NCBI RefSeq assembly: GCF_040807025.1
Contig: NC_090946.1
Span: 79,482,641-79,546,640, forward strand
DNA length: 64,000 bases
Source of the DNA: Struthio camelus
Lineage: Eukaryota; Chordata; Aves; Struthioniformes; Struthionidae
Direction: 5' to 3'
The position numbers and the translations under genes were made by a program. Shown in pieces: positions 11,016-23,880 of the stretch; the stretch's first letter is position 1; every line of letters begins with the position of its first letter. The notes under the pieces are model-generated. The model was not told the origin of the DNA and ran no database searches. It saw only the letters and a program-made list of their open reading frames with translations.

Positions 11016-13939
11016 TATACATTTACATTCAAAACTCTATTATTCATAAAGTTGAGTAAACAAGTATTGATTTTTACACTGTAGCATGGATGAATATTGC
11101 TAATGATCTAGAGGCTCTTCTTACATCCTTGGTAACTCTGACCTCATCTGTGCTTCCGGAGCGTAGTATTTTACACGGGCAATCAAGTTTAAAAACCAGT
11201 TAGCTGTCACTGTTTCAAATAGAAATCAATGCACATTTATTTCTGAATGGACAACTTTTCCACCCACACCATGTCACGTGCACCTCGTCCTACAACTGTG
11301 AATCCAGATTTTAGACGCTGAACCAAACGGACAGATGCAGATGGAAAGCAAGCAAGGAAAGGGTGTGTGAAATGATGTTAACTTGTACAGAATAACATTA
11401 CCCTTCCCACCTTATGGGGAGAGGCAAAAACATTCCAGAAGTGTATGCACAGCAAGCTTCAATATATATAAAAAAAGGTGAGATCACTGCAGAGCTCATA
11501 CTAAACCATTCCCGAAAGTCCCTACCATTAATATGTGAGCTTATGTCAGGATTTCTCTCTACTAAACTTGTTACTGCTGTGCACACATTCAGGGGTGGGA
11601 AACCATCTTTTATCAGCGTTTTCCAGTACTACGTATTTCAGAGGTTAACAAAAATCACTTACTTCATAGCTAACTTTGCTATATTGAATCGATGTACAAG
11701 TTCCTTATTGGATTTTTATTACAGATAAAACTGACAGACAAAATCACTAGGATATACTTAAAAATGGGAAGGAAATGTACGTTTACAATAAAAAGGTCTC
11801 TGAAGGTCTCTTGTTTCATAGGAAGGAAACTGTCTTTATATTACATGAACTATAAAAAATGATTAAAACTGAAGAGAGACAGGAAGCTGATAATTTGATT
11901 TATCATCTTAATGGCGATGATTCATGAATAAATAATATAATGGTTTATGTCTTTCTTGTAAAAGAAGTAGAGAAGAGCAATTTGTCTAATAAATGACTTC
12001 AAAAATTACAGCTGAGTCTTGTTTGCCACATTTGTTCTATTTAAAAAGAGTGAGTGAGTATCTTATTTCTTATTACTTACTAGGACATTTGTTGTATTAT
12101 TTATAAGAGTCAAAAACCTTAACTAAAAGCCACTCATCTCTGACCACAGTCTCCCATTAGCTTTAAATTCAGGAAAGAGAATGGGATTGATCACTAGATC
12201 AATAAATCTAACCTTAGAGCTGACTAAAAGCTTCCTCTAACCTCCTTCCTACAGAACCTTTTTCGAAATTAAAGTATCCCCCTTTTTAATTATTTAAGAG
12301 CATGCCAATTTTACAGTAAGGCCATGTATGACTGCATCATACAAGGATTTCTTTTTTAGATTGGAAACACAGTAGCATCTTTAAAAGGAAAGCATTTAAA
12401 TCATGATCTCTAGGGTATTTTTTTTTCAAGTTAGGCGTGCTACTAAGGATACATGTATCCTGTTACAAATGTGCCTTGGATTTCATTAAGATGACTGCTG
12501 AGCAAAGGAAGACCAAGAAGAAATATATTCTCCGAATTAATGGACACACTAACTACCCCAAATGCATCAATGATTCTGATGGAGTTGGAGCTGCTCTGCA
12601 GTGACAGCATCAAGCCTATAACTTGCATTATTATAGAGTTGTGTAAAGTCGCTTCAGGTAAAAGAAACTCCAGAGAACCTAATTAACAGAAAGACTGTTT
12701 AAATTGTTTCAAAACTATCCTGTAGAAATAGCTTGCATCTGAAGTTTGTCCCATGTGCCCCTACAGCCTTTTTCTTTCCCTATCAAAATATTGTATCAAA
12801 AACAGAGCCTTTTTCTTACCCGCGGAATAATTTATGAACAGAAGCTGTTCACACTGTTGGCAATACGCTAACCATGTTTCTGCTATCCTCCTAAAGCGCC
12901 TTTTTCAAAGCGGCACACACCACTTCTTCGCATAGACAACTCCTGATGCAGCGCTGGCTGGGCGGCTCAACACACAGGGCCATCGCCAGGGCTATGTCGG
13001 GACGGGATTACATCCTCGGCTCAGCCGCTGACCAGCTGTAGTCTTGAGCACATGTTTTTCCTTCACATCTCTGCACCTTCCCTTGTACCACGCTTAATAT
13101 TTACCTTGGAAGTTTCACAATGCAGGGAAGGCTATATGTGTTGTGTGCTGCCCAGTAAGATCCAGCTTCGACCAAGGCCTGGCCATGTCAGTGCATTGAC
13201 TAATACCATTTGCTGTCTTGGGAAGCATTTCTGCAAAAAATCATTTCCTTCACAACACACGTAAGGACAGTAACTAGATTGCTGGTACATTTTAAACTTT
13301 ACTCAGTGGACAATCTTGGATAAAAAGCCATGGCTATGATGGTGTCCATCCAAGAGAAGTACCCAGAGGAGTACGGTAATATAGATACTGAGGCTAATTT
13401 ATGAGGGAGGTTAAGCAGGCTCTAAGCATTTTTTCTAGCCCACCTCCTGCAACTGCTTGCTGAGGAGGGTAGAGGAGTCGCCAAATCCACGCTGCAGCCA
13501 CCTGCAGCGACACGTGGAGATTCCTACCACTGGATGTTCCTGTTGCACAAGCCAGGGGAAGAAGATCAGGTGCTCTGTCCTCCAGTCAAGACTTGCAGTC
13601 TCAGGAAAATAAGGCCAATGTCGTAATTTACCATTACCATGAGAAAATCAAGCAGGTAAAGTGGCATGACAAGAAAGTATGTCTATCTACATCTTGCAGG
13701 AACGTGCATTAGAAGATGAAAGTTCTTGCCCCGTTTCTATGACTAATTTTCTAGAAGGCTTGAGCACTTAACCTCAAGACTTAGTTACCTTTCAAACATG
13801 CTTCAGATAGCTAACGCAAGATGTTATACAGCCTTATTTATGCGAACAGCACCGGTAAGATTGTTAACAACAACACTGAGAAGAAAACTTTAGACTAACA
13901 ATTCTTGGCATATTGTAAAACTAGTTAATGTCTGCAAGG
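11013..13939. other. Intergenic, no gene seen
   Basis: AT-rich sequence without recognisable exons, RNA genes or clear repeats. Part of it could belong to a longer SOCS4 3'UTR if the poly(A) signal proposed at 13940 is not the one used. Confidence 0.45.
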
Positions 13940-13945
13940 TTTATT
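13940..13945 (-). terminator. SOCS4: Candidate SOCS4 poly(A) signal
   Basis: Plus-strand TTTATT reads AATAAA on the minus strand. It is canonical, but hexamers are common in AT-rich DNA, so use is uncertain. Confidence 0.3.
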
Positions 13946-15984
13946 CCAAAAAAGTTATGAATTTAATTTATGGATTTAAAAATATGCATTTAAGCAAACA
14001 GAGCTTTTGAGTTCTCATGTTCCATCAAAAAAAACACATATACCTCATGAAATGTACCTTTCTCTCGCAAAATGTGCATATATACACGATTCAGAGTGTC
14101 AGAAGGTACAAAAGAATTAAGAAAAACCACACAAGTATGATCTGGATAAACAAACCAGGCAAAAATAGGGTGAACTTTCACAAAATCCTGTTCATCAACT
14201 TTTTCTATATATGATTTCTCTGAACAAACGCCATTAATTGGCCCATAGTCCAAAGGCACTATTTCTAGATGTGTAGCACCTTCTTTCCCCAACTGCTATA
14301 TTATGTAGGTCTCCTAAAATTGGAGTGCTCAAGACATTTTTTGGGTAAGTGCTGCATCAACAGATGTCAAAACAATGTAGGCTGCATTCTGAAATCACAG
14401 CACGTTGCGGAACTGCACCCAAAAGAAGCTTCTTTCATGGCCTTTCATTTTGAAGGGACAAGATGTTTGCTTGTTTTGAAAGAATGGTGGCTTTCACTGT
14501 AAGTTCCTAAATAGATAAGACTTTTTTTGGCTGAAATTTTTGTAGTCTTGTGACAAAAATAACAATGGTAAGCCCTATGTAAAGTTACAAGCTTCTTGCC
14601 CTAATTAAGAGTTTCTGAAAGAGAGTTTTAATCAAGCAGACTGCAAACGTCTCTACAATTTCTCTATAAAGTCAGAATTTAACCAGTTACTATTATTTTG
14701 TATTGTGACAGCAAAAGCCACAGGCTACCATTCCACCATGACAGGACCAGTGTAAAGATCATACCTACTATTCGTTCACTTCATGTCTGGTAAATGGCAG
14801 CGGCAGCTAGAAAAGAAATAGATTTACTAATAAGAAGTTATTGACAAAATACAATTTATGCCCAAAGTCAAGTCAGTTGAATGGAAGCACCACAAGAAAA
14901 ACATAAAAAATGAATACTGTCTCTAACATGAGTCATACAATTATCATTTGCATGTGGAGGAAGGAGAATCTCAGCTGGTATAAACTGTTATAAGCGTATC
15001 AATAAAGCTATGCTGATTTACAGCAGCTGAGAGTTTGTCCTATAGTGTATTCATCCACAGGCAGTGTGACAGATTGATGTGTTAGCGTTTTCTCCCTAGA
15101 GACTTCGGTTTAAACCTATTTAAAACAAAGTGAAAACAAACTGGCCAGTCTCTAAGCAGATGTCCCTGAAAATCTGTTTATATCACAGTGACAGCACTTT
15201 AGCGGAAGGGCTATTCTCTGCTTTCTCTGCTCAGGAGGCAGAGGGCTGAAGAGGAAAAAAAGGTGAGCAAGGGTGGGACAGTACGTCCCCAGTGGAGCTG
15301 CATTGCAAAACTTGCTCAGTAACTCCCACAAACCCAACTCGCAGGATGGATTTGCTGTACACAAACCCATTGGATTCTCTAGAAGTTGAGATTAAAATAT
15401 TCAAAAATAACTATTGCATATGCTATTGTAGCACTTAGCCTTCACTCCAGGAGGAAGACTGCATTGCGCTGGGCTCCCCTGCTCTTAGCCTGCACACATA
15501 TGTAACCTCAGGCACACAGGTAACTGATCTTTTTACATGCATATAGCTAAACACATCTGTAACTCTGCAAGGTTGGGGGGGGGTCTCAATTTCAAAGGCA
15601 TTTCAAAAGGATATAGACTCTCCCGGTGATCAAAAAAAAACCAGTACGGTTATTGTAGTTACAACTCTATCAATCATCAGGTATACTTCTGACAGACTAG
15701 TTCTGGGCGCCGTTCTGGAAGAGGAGATAAACACATTCGAGTGAAGACAACGGAACTGCAGGTCATTGTGGAGCTGTTCTCCCGAGGCTGGTCTGGAAAG
15801 CACTACAGTTTCTTGCCTGATCCTAGGTCCATTCTCACTGGGATTTTAACAGTAATTCAGCAGCAGATCCAACTATCCATGTAATATAAGTAATGTTTTT
15901 AGGATTATTATCCATGGTTTTCCTGCACATGGAAGTTGAGAGCAGGCCACCTGAACAAATGTTATATGTTGCAAGACAATCTGC

Positions 15985-16027
15985 AGACTTTTTTTTTTTT
16001 TTAAACTAGTTAAAAAAAAAAAAGTCT
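15985..16027. repeat. Poly(T)/poly(A) inverted repeat with AGAC/GTCT ends
   Basis: AGAC plus 14 T, a centre containing the palindrome AACTAGTT, then 12 A plus GTCT. The arms pair along nearly their whole length. If the region is transcribed as SOCS4 3'UTR it would form a long A-U hairpin. Confidence 0.8.
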
Positions 16028-16204
16028 ACTAACAAAGCAAGAAAGTTATCCATCATCACCTCAGAATCAACAATGCAAGATCAAATAGTTTAATACATAC
16101 AAATGGAACTAGATTTTTTAAGGAAATGCCTTCTTTCTCATCTCCCCACCCTATATTTTACCATTTCAGAAGCGGCCTTTATAATGAAAACTGAGCTTTT
16201 CGTG

Positions 16205-16560
16205 TAATGAAATAGTAATAGACATAGAAAGGACATTCTCAGGTATCTAGTCCAAGTCCCATCTATCATAAACAACCATGCCATATTATCCCTTCCAAAC
16301 ACTGATCAAATCCCAGTTTATGAGTAGTTTGCTTTTTTTCGCTGATATTCAAAATGAAAAGCTGTTCCAGAACTTTGCTGCTGTGATGATTATGAGCCTT
16401 CTCTCTTTCCAGCCAAAAACATGACCAGTTTATATAATGCTTCTTCTTGTGCTAAATGCGGTCCCTAATTTGAATTGTTTTTCCCCTCCCTGGTGTTTAG
16501 TTCCCTGATGTATTTATAGAAAGATCATATCCTCTCTCAAAATTCATTATGCTAGGAAAA
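16205..16560 (-). mobile_element. Old CR1/L3-like fragment, antisense
   Basis: The blocks GAAAGGACATTCTCAGGTAT, TCTAGTCCAAGTCCC, CTCCCTGGTGTTTAG and GATGTATTTATAGAAAGATC occur in the order expected for the complement of an old amniote CR1/L3 3' part. The element is diverged and its borders are approximate. It sits inside the presumed SOCS4 3'UTR, in sense with that transcript. Confidence 0.5.
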
Positions 16561-17081
16561 GTAAAATTAGAAATAGACTGACGAATTTACTACATTAGAT
16601 ACAGACAGACAGACACACACATGCACAGAGGCTTGAGCCCTCATTTTAAAAGAAATGCAGAAAGTACAGATGAGTCAATCTTTAGTTACCAGGGCATTAT
16701 TTCAAACATGTCAGCAACATCTGCAAATTACAATATAAAAGACAGATCAAGATCAAAACTGATTTTTAAGGTTTTTAGATCTAAAGACTATCCATCTATC
16801 GAAATACCAGAAAGCCTACCTGAAATTCCATAAAACCCTAGTTTGGGAACAGTACCAAAAGCCCACAATGAATATCATTTCTTAAAAAGAGAGTTGGGAA
16901 GACTCAAAGTACATTTGGATAAAAAAGCCTTAGGCAGAGGCTAGTTTGGGTTGTAAATAATCTGCAGGAGAAAAAAAAAAAAAATCAAACTGCCATTTTA
17001 AAAAAACCCTAAAAGGGAGGAAAGACTGAACATACTATTCCTCTGCTCAGGGACAATTTCATTCCTTCATAAAAATATTTT

Positions 17082-18392
17082 CTAGCTTTGCTGCTCTGGT
17101 ACATCAATCCTGAGTACTCTAACTTTTGATTTATAATGATATTCCTTCAGATACAGCTTCACTGATGGAGGAATAGGAAGTGCATCAATACCATCATAAG
17201 TTGTACAGTTGCAAATAACTGTTCTACATATATGTTGAAGAGAAAAAGGAAAAGTCCTGTTTAAGGGAGTAGATAAAAGCGGTTCAAAGAACATACAGGA
17301 GCTTGGATCTTTATAGTGCTCCAAGAGTCCTGTGATGTCAGGAGAATGGAAGACACAAGGATCGTGGGCATCAAAGCTGAAGTTATGGTTCCACTGCTCT
17401 ATCCGTGCATGGAGAGAACGACTGTAGCGCCTGAAGCTTACAGAAAACAAATAGTCTTCTTGAGCAGAATCTCGTAACAAAAACGTTCCCTCTGGCTTGC
17501 CTTCCAGCAGTGCCTCAGCTGCATATTTATCCATTACTCCCCAGTAGCAGGGGTTGTTATTGATCTGAAGGAGGTCCGGGACTAGGCAGTGGACATAATC
17601 AATCTGCGTATGGTATTTAGGAGGCGTTTCCATCCGTAGCAGCTCATCATCAGTTTCCCATTTGGGTTTGTTTCTTTTTCTAGAACTTGTGCACAGTGTT
17701 ATAACTTCATCGTCAGAGTCCATATCACTCTCGTCTTTACTGCTCCGTCCTACTTTACTTGTAACCAACTCAGCCCTGGAATCACCTCTGGAGGAACTGC
17801 TGTCAGTCAGGTCACAGGACTGGGAAGGAGAGTCTGTTCCCCCACTGGCAATCTCATCATCTCCCAGCTGATCTTCCTTCTCCTCATTCTGGGATAAATC
17901 AGCAATTATCCACTCTTCTGCTTTTTGACTTATAGGGGCTGTATGTCTTTTAATTAGGTGCCACCGAAAAGCTAGCTCTGAGCGCGGAGGGAAAGGACAC
18001 TTATCTAACATTAATTCACTGATATGAATTTTCCTTTTCGATGGAAGCCCTGAGGCATGCCGACTGCTACAGTTCTTTATAGGAAAGCACTGGCCCACAG
18101 CATCTTGCAGCTTCTGTTTGAGAGAGCGGCCTAAAAACCTGTGACCACATGAACGATCAAGATCCAGTTCGATGGATGAGCAGCTGTACTTCCTCTCTTG
18201 ACTCCTTAAACCAGTTCCCGATCTTCCTGCAGCGCTTGCTGCCTCAGCATCAGAACAGTGCTCACTCTTTTTTGACCAGGAGAGTTTCTTTCCGCTCCAG
18301 ACATAACCATCCTTTCTGTCTGCGCTTCTACTCCGGCTGCTTTTGGGTCTTACATCTGCATTTTTAATATTACTGTCCTTATTTTCTGCCAT
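17082..18392 (-). CDS. SOCS4: Suppressor of cytokine signalling 4 (SOCS4)
   Basis: SOCS4 is a substrate-recognition subunit of an ECS (Elongin B/C-Cullin 5) ubiquitin ligase. It binds phosphotyrosine targets and dampens receptor signalling, including EGFR. The frame codes for 436 residues (human 440) in a single exon, as in other vertebrates. The N-terminal half (1-280) holds the conserved SOCS4/5 segment at about 80-150, then a Ser/Asp-rich linker (about 165-235) that differs from mammals. The SH2 domain is at about 283-378, with the FLLRDS phosphotyrosine-binding motif at 304-309 (key Arg307). The SOCS box follows, with the BC-box core LQHIC at 385-389 and the Cullin 5 box LPIP at 405-408. 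The start is chosen because it matches the family N-terminus and has a strong context (A at -3, G at +4). No break is visible. The sister paralogue SOCS5 is excluded by closer identity to SOCS4 throughout. Confidence 0.97.
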   Translation of the reverse strand: MAENKDSNIKNADVRPKSSRSRSADRKDGYVWSGKKLSWSKKSEHCSDAEAASAAGRSGTGLRSQERKYSCSSIELDLDRSCGHRFLGRSLKQKLQDAVGQCFPIKNCSSRHASGLPSKRKIHISELMLDKCPFPPRSELAFRWHLIKRHTAPISQKAEEWIIADLSQNEEKEDQLGDDEIASGGTDSPSQSCDLTDSSSSRGDSRAELVTSKVGRSSKDESDMDSDDEVITLCTSSRKRNKPKWETDDELLRMETPPKYHTQIDYVHCLVPDLLQINNNPCYWGVMDKYAAEALLEGKPEGTFLLRDSAQEDYLFSVSFRRYSRSLHARIEQWNHNFSFDAHDPCVFHSPDITGLLEHYKDPSSCMFFEPLLSTPLNRTFPFSLQHICRTVICNCTTYDGIDALPIPPSVKLYLKEYHYKSKVRVLRIDVPEQQS

Positions 18393-18492
18393 GTTGATAA
18401 TCTGTCTTCACTGATTTCTAAAAAGTGTTCTGTGCTTTTCTCGTAGGGTTTTCTACAGATGAAAGCTTCTTTGAGGCTCTTTCCAGAAGTAC
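18393..18492 (-). other. SOCS4: SOCS4 5'UTR part of the coding exon
   Basis: On the minus strand a pyrimidine-rich tract ends in ACTTAG at 18493-18498. The exon then begins at 18492 and runs 100 nt to the start codon without an upstream ATG. The 5' part of the mRNA must come from one or more exons further right. Confidence 0.75.
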
Positions 18493-21400
18493 CTAAGTAA
18501 AAAGAAAACACAACTAAGTTAGCAGCTTTGCACACCCACAACAGAAGACCCATGCAGGTGCATACATGATAACGATGATGATTAATTGTTAGCCATGTAA
18601 AAATAAAACGATGAAGCCGAATTCATTAGGAGGACACCTCACAAATACCGGCGGGATCCCAGACCAAGGCTCTCTTAACCCTTCCTTGTGATCAGCATCT
18701 TCCAGAAGAGATCATCTCACGTGTTTTTAAAGCATGCATTCTGACTATGCAGTAGAGCAGAAAGAGGTAGGTGCTTGCAATCATATTAAGTTAGGGTCCA
18801 TTTGAAAATGAGGCATTCCATGTAGCAGGTGATGTTGCTTCAGTTCTTTATTGAGCAAATTTTGCATCTATTCCAAATAACCTTTCAAGAAGGAACAAGC
18901 CAGAACAGAAACAAGTAGGTCAGAGTACAAAGAGCTACTGTACCTAGATGATATGCCTGTTTGTTACTAATCCGCAAAGTGGGATGCCAGAGATCTTATT
19001 CTTAACTGGCACTTTTGGGTCACTTTCTGGATATATTAAAAAAATATATATTATCAGTCACAGATTCTGACAACTTTTGAAAGCTGTTTTCCTCTGCCTT
19101 TTAAAATGAAGCTAGAAAATACTGAGCCCCTAAGGGATTGAAATATCTGGGGCTTTACATACTGAAAAGGATTAAAACAAATCCAGATCTCTTACTAAAA
19201 GCAATTCAAAAAGGCCGTGAAAGATGGCACTGCTTATTACTCATCAGAGAAGAAAGTTTACGTTACTAAAATCAGCGTTGCTCTGAGACCTACGGTTGCT
19301 TATTTCATTCTCTTTTGTTTCCAGAAGCCATTGAATTCTCCAACAGATAAAATGTTTCCTTTTGAATGCTGGGTTACTAAGAAGAAAAAAAAACCCTCTT
19401 TGAGCACTCAGTTGAAAGCACAGCAGAAATTTTTCAAGGTACACAGCAATATGCTACGTATGCTATACTGCCCTGAGGCACAGCAGAAGGTAGAAAGACT
19501 TGCCATCACGCACCGAGACGTTTTTGCAGCAAAACTAGATACAGTTCCTCTCTCCACTGTGTATTTCTTTTTTTTTTTTTTCCTCTCTTAATAATTGAGA
19601 TGGTAAATAGTAAGCAGGAAAAGAAAAGGGCATCCACTTCCTCTCTCCATGCAATCCATTCTCATCATCAGGATTAGCCAGCATGACACAATCGCTGTGT
19701 GGTCCCCGAGGCGCTGAGCAGGCTGAGCTCTAGCCTCTGCTGCCAGGCAAAGAATGAGACTGCCATGCCAAGAGGCTTACATGCGATCCGTGCACCAAAT
19801 ACATCCCAGATGTAACTTGCACTGAGGAATTTTTGACATTAAATGCCTTATTTACAATCCACCCACCTGAGAGCTGTGGATGGAGAGAAGAGGAGGGAAA
19901 AGAGAGGAGATACAGAACTGTGGACTGAGGGAAAAGAGGGGCAAAATATTAGAAATATGCGGGGAAAAAATGGCATTAGAACAACACCTTGCTAGTACCA
20001 AGTGGAGTCAGAGAATGGGGCCCATATTTCAGCAGTTATAAGTCATCTAAGATAAATAACTTTTTTTTTTTTCCTCTCTCAAAGTTTTGCATATCACTTC
20101 TGAGTGAAAACACTGTGGGATGCAATATAGACTGGACAAAGACAATATATATGAGACCTGAGAAAACTTGTTTAGACCAAGATTCATTGACTGGTCTCGT
20201 AACATTTATATTTTTCATTCAGAAACAGCTATAGTGGAACACTGAATTTTCTCCACAATGATTAAAAAGAGAAACAAAGTAATCTCATTTACCCTGGGTA
20301 TCTTTATCCGGAGTAACGGCTGAAGACAAAAAGGTACTCTAGATTCATCCTGTGGTAAATGCCATTAACTATATATATGGGATTTTTTAATTGGAAAGAG
20401 AGATATCATTTAGGTTGCAAAGTCAAGTACCTAAAAATCAGGATATGACAGTTTGCAATTGAAGGTTTCAAAAGCAATTATCTCATTCTGCACATCCAGC
20501 CCATATAAGGAATGAGAATATGCAGAACATGGGCTTGTAATTAAAAACTGTAAAATGTACAAAGCCCAAATGTGCTGAAAAACAGTTTTATTTGCAAGTC
20601 TGCTATCTCCTAACTTTTGGCAACTCAGCCTTGCAACTAAAACAATGTCAGTATTTTGTGTCATTTCTAGGTTTTGTCGTCGTCGGACGACAAAAGGAAA
20701 GGCATGTTCTACTTTGTACCTTTCTCCTATCACGTATCATTAGTGGTGTCTGAACCCTGAAACTTAAACTGGAGTACAGCACATGACGTTATAAGACATG
20801 CACCATTAGCCAGCGACACAGAAAGCTGTTTCCCCAGGGTTTGCAGGCTGCTGGAACCGAGGCACCAATTCTGCTAGGTCAGAGAATTAATAGCTAATCA
20901 GATATAACCCTGTATCCGTGAAAAGAGTGCAGAACAAATAAAGAAAGAGGAGTGCCATCCTATTGGAGCCAGGTTTGAAGGCAGCCTTGCAAAGGAGGAG
21001 AGAGGATGGGTAGGCAGTCAACTTGCAACTCGGGAGGCAAAGGCACAGTTTCCAGTCTGGCTACAAAGCTTGCCTGCAGCCAAAGGCAAGTTGCATTCGG
21101 AAATGCTCAGCACCTACGGTGTATTTAGGTGCTCAAATCCCACTGCTCTGCATTACCGTAAGAGGCCATACCGCCATGCCTTTTTATGATTCAGAGCCCC
21201 ACCTATAACATGAGGACCAAAAATACCTTGGGTTTTGGAAAGAAAAAGACATTAAGGACAGTGAAGCACTCAGAAAACACTGTGGGGTATATGACCACTT
21301 AAGGCTATCTGTCTAAGCCATCTATTCCTTACACGGAAAACTTTTAAGGAAAATACTGTGCATTGTCCATCCATTAATGACTGAAGCGCAACTGAAAGAG

Positions 21401-22241
21401 CAGGACAGGACTGGAAGAAAAAAAAAAAAAACAGGAAGGGAACACAGCTAGAGTATACTTTTCCCTATAGGGCAAGGTTAAATGGAGAAGTCATTCACTG
21501 TACAACTAACACGTGTCAGCTCGGGGAACCTGCCTTTTGGAAAAAGTGGAGAGAGAGGCCACAGGTGGAAAATGATGCAGATAAGCTTAGAGCCTTCTGC
21601 CTACAAAAGCTTTCTTATATGCAGGGATAATTTAGGCCTTTTCTGAAGCAGATCTGACAAAACCCTTACACTTGAAACTTCTGTCTAAACAAATGACAGA
21701 GAAAACAGTGTGCAGGAATAAACAGAGTTCACTTCAGGCCATGGGATTCGGCTGGTAGTTCAAGGTTATCTAACACCGTTATAGCTTACAGTCCCCGAGG
21801 ACAAGCAGAGAGCTGGGTGGTTTTCTGTTGTTGTTTTTATAATGTTCATAGCTCCCTGAACAAGAATCACCTCTTTGGCTCCCTCCTCCAAAGCCAGGTC
21901 TCCCGCAAGACCTCCAAGGGTCTTGGGGTAAAGCCAGCACGAAATGTTTTCTCTTTCAAACCCTGCTGCTTTGACACTAAAGCTGCAAGACTCACTCAGC
22001 TAAAAGCAATATCTAGTGTCTGATTGGAGGCGATAGAAACATTACCTCCTAATCAGAGGTAGGCTGCAATAAACAACAGGAAGAAGTCACTTACAGCCTC
22101 ATCCTATGTCCATCTAAATCAGCGGCAAAAGACCCAGTAACTCCAACAGCAGCAAATCTGAACCTCTGCACTCTTGTCCAGTACCTCTGAGTCTTTTTGG
22201 TTAAGCTGCTGCAGCTTCTGTATAACAAAGAAATAGAAAAA

Positions 22242-22428
22242 CCATGAAATCACTGAAGTGTTGGTTGGAAAAGACCACTGAAGGTCTCTAGCCCAACCTC
22301 CCACTTAGAGCAGGACCAGCTCAGGTGAGTCACTGCTTTCTGCAGCCAAGTCTTGAAAACTTACAAGGATGGAGATCCCACCACCGCTTGGGGCCTCCAG
22401 TTCCTGTGTTGTAAGACCCTTTTAAGGA
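22242..22428 (-). mobile_element. CR1 LINE 3' fragment, antisense
   Basis: The plus strand runs from a CCATGAAATCACTGAAG-like block through GGTTGGAAAAGACC, GCCCAACCTCCCACTTAGAG and ACAAGGATGGAGATCCCACC. This is the usual order for the complement of an avian CR1 3' end. Confidence 0.8.
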
Positions 22429-23439
22429 CGAAAATACTTTGAAAGTTTTCTGTTCAAATAAACGAAAGCCCAAGTGCCACTACGTTATACCTCTTGCTAA
22501 ACAAGAGAGTGGCACAAAGACAATTAAATTAATTTTGCAATTGTAACAGAAGTTAATATTCTTCCTAGAACTGATAGTATTGTGAGAGAGAACAGTAAGT
22601 TGTAATAAACGGGAGTGCTTCCTCTCCGAATAGTCTACATAGCTTTTCATTAGGGTATTAAGTTATTTTTCTTTCAACTTACATAAAACAGTCACATAAA
22701 AAGATTCTCACTGATCACATGCTGTTTTCATTAATTTCGCCCAATTACATTTTGGCCACAAGACCACATTTTAAAACCTGACCTTCCACTGCAGTTGAGC
22801 TATCATTGACTTATTTTGGAAAAAAGCCCAACCTATTAAGGATAACATCGAGTCTCGATTCCTTTGTCTTAACTTATTCTTCTCAGTTTTAACTATGTTT
22901 ATTTTGACTTATGATACTCAGTCCAAAAATGCCTGCGCTCAACTCCAGAGGTCTTTCCAGCAAATTAAGGAAATAATCACACACAAAACAAGAAAATCAC
23001 TGTCTAAAGATACAAGTAATAATCCACACTACTCCCTACCTCTATCTCCCTAGGACTGTGAGAGAAGAGGGTATATAGCCATGCCAAGCCGCGGGGGCTA
23101 TTTTATCCACATGAAGGATGTGGGAACGATTTGGAAGCAGGTGCAGACGTGAGGCCAAGTCACACCTCCGCCTCGAACGAAACTCCGTTTATACGCTAAA
23201 GGAGATCCAAACCTAGCACTTGGCAGACCGCAGCAGCCTCCCAAGGACCAAATCCGTAAAGGTTTTATAGTCCATGACCAAGATTCTATGCTCCACCTGG
23301 AAACCTAATAGGTGAGTAGCACAAATCAGGGTTTCCACCCCGCTGTCACCCTCTCAGGAAGCTACGTGTATTAAAAAAGCAAAGCGCTGTATCCTGCAGA
23401 AGCTTTAGTTCACAGCTGGATCAAAAGAGTAACCGTGCG

Positions 23440-23880
23440 TTCGATGCCTTGCCGAAGATACAGCGAGAAAGACCGAGCGCTCCCTCGACCAAGCGACAGC
23501 GGACCGTCCCCGACCTCCTGCTGCCACCTTTCCCAGGAATTACCGCCAGGCCAAGAGTTATTCCAGCAGGTGGATACGCACTAACACCTCCAGGCCGGGA
23601 ACTGGGCTATCGCGCAGCCCTGAAATGACAGCTTTTCCATTGCACCACGCTTCCAGGTACGGTTTGCACCAGAGCCCCGGCACGTTTAAAACGAGACGAT
23701 TTCCAAGACAGGCGGTTGGCCTCAGCGGCAGTCGGAGGCTGACGGTTAACGGCAGGACCGGCTCCGTCTTCCCACTCATCCGACGAGAAGCGCTCCTCCG
23801 GCCGGCTCCGCGTCGCTGGATCCTCGCCGAGGTTCGCGAGTGACCGCCGCGCCGCCGGATCCACCCGTGGAAAAACACGG
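23440..23880. promoter_or_regulatory. CpG-enriched pocket in SOCS4 intron 1
   Basis: CpG density rises here and falls again before the main island at 24380. It may be an outlying part of the divergent promoter or an alternative first-exon region for SOCS4. No conserved coding frame is seen on either strand. Confidence 0.3.

Larger units (their letters stand above)
13940..17081 (-). other. SOCS4: SOCS4 presumed 3'UTR
   Basis: This is the sequence downstream of the SOCS4 stop codon on the minus strand. An AATAAA on that strand (plus-strand TTTATT at 13940-13945) is the first canonical poly(A) signal noticed after the stop and would give a UTR of about 3.1 kb. Long 3'UTRs are usual for vertebrate SOCS4. 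The interval includes a CR1-like fragment and a poly(T)/poly(A) hairpin. The 3' end is inferred, not observed. Confidence 0.4.

Noticed and set aside
19217-19591. 124-codon plus-strand frame in SOCS4 intron 1
   Set aside because: Ends in a poly-Phe translation of a T-run; no domain or splice context.
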